Below the pieces are notes generated by a model, which saw only the letters and a list, made by a program, of their open reading frames with translations, was not told where the DNA came from and searched no databases. This document shows, piece by piece, positions 12,995 through 14,939 of a DNA stretch of 14,939 nt. The stretch's first letter is position 1. Every line of letters begins with the position of its first letter. The position numbers and the translations under genes were made by a program. Origin of the DNA: an archaeon (lineage in GTDB: Archaea; Iainarchaeota; Iainarchaeia; Iainarchaeales; GCA-2688035); contig JAUWWX010000005.1 in assembly GCA_030616665.1 (NCBI GenBank), forward strand, positions 1-14,939, given 5' to 3'.

Positions 12995-13965
12995 ATATTG
13001 CAGTAACAGGCGGAGCAGGCTTCATTGGAAGCAATTTGTGCGATTTGTTGGTGAAGAAAAACCATAATGTTCTGTGCATTGACAACTTCCATGACTACTA
13101 CAGCCCAGAGAAGAAGAGGCAAAACATCCGGGAATTGATGCAGAGCAAGCTTTTCGAGTTGTGTGAATGTGACGTCAAAAATGCAGGACAGCTGACACGG
13201 GTCTTCAAGCAAGGCAAAGTTGAAGCAGTTGCACACCTTGCCGCCGTGCCTGGTGTGAGGCAAAGCATTGAAAAGCCTTTACCCTACCTGAACAACAACA
13301 TTGTTGGAACAATGAATGTGCTTGAGGCCGCGAAAGAATGCAAAGTAAAAAAATTCGTTTTTGCTTCAAGCAGCAGCGTTTACGGTGACAGCAAAAAAAT
13401 TCCTTTCGTTGAAACAGACAAAGCGGACAGCCAGCTTTCCCCATATGCTTTCACCAAAAGGAGTGGCGAGCTTCTCTGCAGAACCTACCACAACCTCTAC
13501 GGCCTGCCTGTTGTCTGCCTCAGGCTTTTCACAGTTTACGGGCCGAGGAACAGGCCTGACATGGCTGTCGGAAAGTTTGCAGAAATGATTTACAGGGAAA
13601 AGCCACTGCCTATCTACGGCTCAACAAGCTTGGAGAGGGACTACACCTTTGTTGCTGACGTAACCGCTGCAATTCTTGCTGCCTTGAATTCTGATTTGGG
13701 CTTTGAGGTAATAAACATCGGGAACAGCAGGCCAGTCCCAATCAGCAGGATTGTTTCGCTGCTTGAGGCAGGCATTGGAAAAAAGGCAAAGCTGGAAAAC
13801 GTGGGCTTCCAGAAAGGCGATGCCAAGGCTACCTGCGCTGACATAAGCAAGGCAAAGAAATTGTTTGGCTACTCTCCAAGCATTTCAATCGAGGAAGGCA
13901 TTGAAAGGTTTGTTGGCTGGTATTTGAAGAGCAGGAAAACAGCGGGGAAGAGAAAATGGTTGTAA
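12991..13965 (+). CDS. UDP-glucuronate 4-epimerase-like NAD-dependent epimerase
   Basis: The 324-residue extended SDR has GGAGFIG (7-13), DNFHDYYSPEKKRQNI (31-46), HLAAVPGVRQSIEKP (82-96), SSSSVYG (126-132), the catalytic Y152xxxK156 (SPYAFTKRSGE) and LRLFTVYGPRNRPDMA (177-192). The DNFxDYYxxxxKRxNI and FTVYGPxxRPDMA phrases are hallmarks of UDP-glucuronate 4-epimerases, which make UDP-galacturonate; UDP-glucose 4-epimerases lack the second phrase. The cytosolic enzyme would use the product of the two dehydrogenases in this window. The ATG overlaps the stop of the interrupted glycosyltransferase by 4 nt, so its translation may depend on ribosomes terminating there. If the TAG at 12539 reduces that flow, expression of this gene could fall. 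It ends in TAA. Confidence 0.85.
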   Translation: MNIAVTGGAGFIGSNLCDLLVKKNHNVLCIDNFHDYYSPEKKRQNIRELMQSKLFELCECDVKNAGQLTRVFKQGKVEAVAHLAAVPGVRQSIEKPLPYLNNNIVGTMNVLEAAKECKVKKFVFASSSSVYGDSKKIPFVETDKADSQLSPYAFTKRSGELLCRTYHNLYGLPVVCLRLFTVYGPRNRPDMAVGKFAEMIYREKPLPIYGSTSLERDYTFVADVTAAILAALNSDLGFEVINIGNSRPVPISRIVSLLEAGIGKKAKLENVGFQKGDAKATCADISKAKKLFGYSPSISIEEGIERFVGWYLKSRKTAGKRKWL

Positions 13966-14009
13966 GTGCAAACCAGCTTTCAAGGGCTATGCTGATTTCC
14001 AACTGGAAA

Positions 14010-14019
14010 GACTTTAAGG
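14010..14019 (+). promoter_or_regulatory. TATA-like promoter of the 14056 methyltransferase gene
   Basis: GACTTTAAGG lies about 41 nt upstream of the GTG at 14056, in the 90-nt gap after the epimerase gene. A start about 25 nt downstream leaves a short leader with AGGGGG at 14051-14056. Otherwise this gap holds nothing I recognise. Confidence 0.35.
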
Positions 14020-14055
14020 CATTTTCTTTTCCTAAACTGGTCGAAAACGCAGGGG

Positions 14056-14763
14056 GTGGAAAAAGTGATAAAGGGATACGGTGAAGACGACTTCCACAAG
14101 CTTAGGGCGCGGAACAGAATGTACTACCCGGTCTACTTGGAGAAAATGGCTTTTGTTAGAAAGTTCCTCCAAGCCAACGCCGTTGGAAAAAAGGCTGTTG
14201 ACATCGGCTGCGGCGAAGGTCTTTTGGTTGAAGAGTTTAGGAAGAAGGGGTTTGACATAACTGGGGTGGACAAAACCCATTGCTCCGAAAGCGTGGAAAG
14301 GGGCAACATAACAGGCCTGCGCTTTGAGGACTCGGCTTATGATATCGTGCTATGCCTTGACGTAGTGGAGCATTTGCCTTTTTGGAAGCAGCGAAAGGCG
14401 TTCGGAGAAATAAGGCGCATTCTAAAGCCGGGTGGGGTTGCCCTGGTTACTTTGCCAAACCTCGCTCACTTGGCGTCAAGGGTTTCGCTTCTTCTAACAG
14501 GAAAGTTTATCAGGGCAAGCACTATTGAAAGGCATGTTGGCGGAAGGCCAATATCCGAGTTCCTCAAACTAATTGAGGACGCGGGCTTGGTTGTTGTGAA
14601 GAGGAAGGGTTTTTTTCCAACGCTGCCTGTGATAAGCCTTTTTACTTACCTTTTTCCGAGCAGGGTTTTCCCACTGCACTGGGTTGAGAACCGGCTGTTT
14701 GCCTACCCAAACTGGTGCATTTTCAACATTTTGCTGCTCAAGCGCAGGGGTGTTTCCAAATGA
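14056..14763 (+). CDS. Class I SAM-dependent methyltransferase
   Basis: The protein has 235 residues from the GTG at 14056. It shows canonical class I motifs: AVDIGCGEGLLVEEF (47-61), ITGVDKTHC (68-76), YDIVLCLDVVEHLPFW (95-110) and RRILKPGGVALVTLPN. That is the Methyltransf_11/UbiE-like pattern. A C-terminal part with LFTYLFPSRVFPLHWVENRLF may hold the substrate-binding region or sit on the membrane. The substrate is unknown; sugar or lipid O-methylation is inferred from the neighbours. A second GTG at 14065 would remove three residues and sits at good spacing from the G-rich GGGGGTGG (14052-14059), so the start is uncertain by that amount. The stop overlaps the ATG of the following radical SAM gene (ATGA), suggesting the two act together. 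Confidence 0.82.
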   Translation: MEKVIKGYGEDDFHKLRARNRMYYPVYLEKMAFVRKFLQANAVGKKAVDIGCGEGLLVEEFRKKGFDITGVDKTHCSESVERGNITGLRFEDSAYDIVLCLDVVEHLPFWKQRKAFGEIRRILKPGGVALVTLPNLAHLASRVSLLLTGKFIRASTIERHVGGRPISEFLKLIEDAGLVVVKRKGFFPTLPVISLFTYLFPSRVFPLHWVENRLFAYPNWCIFNILLLKRRGVSK

Positions 14764-14939
14764 GTTTAATAAGCCTTGCAAAAAGGCAAATTGCCAACAT
14801 GAGCATTTTCGACGCCTGTTCTGTAACAGACTTAGCCAAAAACGCGGTGTCTTTTTCAATAGACTACTATTTAAGGAACGGAAAATGCTTTCCTCCACTA
14901 AACATAGCCTGGTTCCTTACCATGCGATGCAACCTGTCC
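14760..14939 (+). CDS. Radical SAM protein, N-terminal part only (runs off right edge)
   Basis: The ATG at 14760 overlaps the methyltransferase stop by 4 nt and the frame stays open to the window end (60 codons). The peptide runs through a helical lead-in (SLAKRQIANMSIF, then FSIDYYLRNGKCFPPL) to NIAWFLTMRCNLS, where the window stops. The FLTMRCNLS phrase is the usual first strand of radical SAM enzymes, carrying the first cysteine of a CxxxCxxC cluster motif (RCNLxCxxC). It has no B12-binding domain in front, so it belongs to a different group from the enzymes at 5736 and 10440, closer to SPASM-type or hopanoid/heme-maturation-type proteins. Coupling with the methyltransferase suggests a shared product. 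Confidence 0.75.
   Translation, partial: MSLISLAKRQIANMSIFDACSVTDLAKNAVSFSIDYYLRNGKCFPPLNIAWFLTMRCNLS

Noticed and set aside
1..14939. CRISPR array, tRNA, rRNA or insertion sequence
   Set aside because: No regularly spaced repeats, no cloverleaf-like segments, no rRNA-like sequence and no transposase or terminal inverted repeats were seen on either strand.

Overview
The window looks archaeal. Most genes have an AT-rich TATA-type box 24-55 nt upstream, and several of these sit only 24-29 nt from the start codon, which fits leaderless transcripts. Other genes carry GGAGG-type ribosome sites. TTG and GTG starts occur, arginine is mostly AGG, and the gene at the left edge is the N-terminal half of what looks like a split, archaeal-type transketolase. 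I cannot assign a phylum from this sequence alone; a small-genome lineage such as DPANN would be a guess.

The content is a nucleotide-sugar and surface-glycan locus mixed with radical SAM enzymes. Left edge (1-148, minus): transketolase N-terminal subunit, divergent from an operon on the plus strand (262-3912) of a UDP-glucuronate decarboxylase-like SDR, a nucleotide-sugar dehydrogenase, an RfbF-like cytidylyltransferase and a shrunken radical SAM relative. Then come a small methyltransferase (3949-4500), a UPF0104/flippase-like membrane protein (4688-5638) and a full cobalamin-binding-type radical SAM enzyme on the minus strand (5736-7169). A TIM-barrel sugar isomerase-like gene (7290-8135) diverges from it. 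A second UDP-glucose dehydrogenase and a nucleotidyltransferase follow (8247-10289), then a second cobalamin-binding-type radical SAM enzyme (10440-11888). The right part is a GT2 glycosyltransferase broken by an in-frame TAG (12050-12994), a UDP-glucuronate 4-epimerase (12991-13965), a methyltransferase (14056-14763) and the start of another radical SAM gene (14760 to the edge).

How they may work together (inference): sugar 1-phosphates are activated by the two nucleotidyltransferases. UDP-glucose is oxidised to UDP-glucuronate by one or both dehydrogenases, and UDP-glucuronate is then decarboxylated to UDP-xylose or epimerised to UDP-galacturonate. The GT2 enzyme would load a sugar on a lipid carrier, and the methyltransferases and radical SAM enzymes could decorate the sugar or lipid.

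The most unusual trait is the number of broken or partial copies: an internally deleted radical SAM gene, a 5' scrap of the isomerase gene, a 3' scrap of a second nucleotidyltransferase, a possible membrane-protein scrap, and the amber-split GT2. These suggest a locus reshaped by repeated duplication and deletion. No rRNA, tRNA, CRISPR array or transposase was seen.
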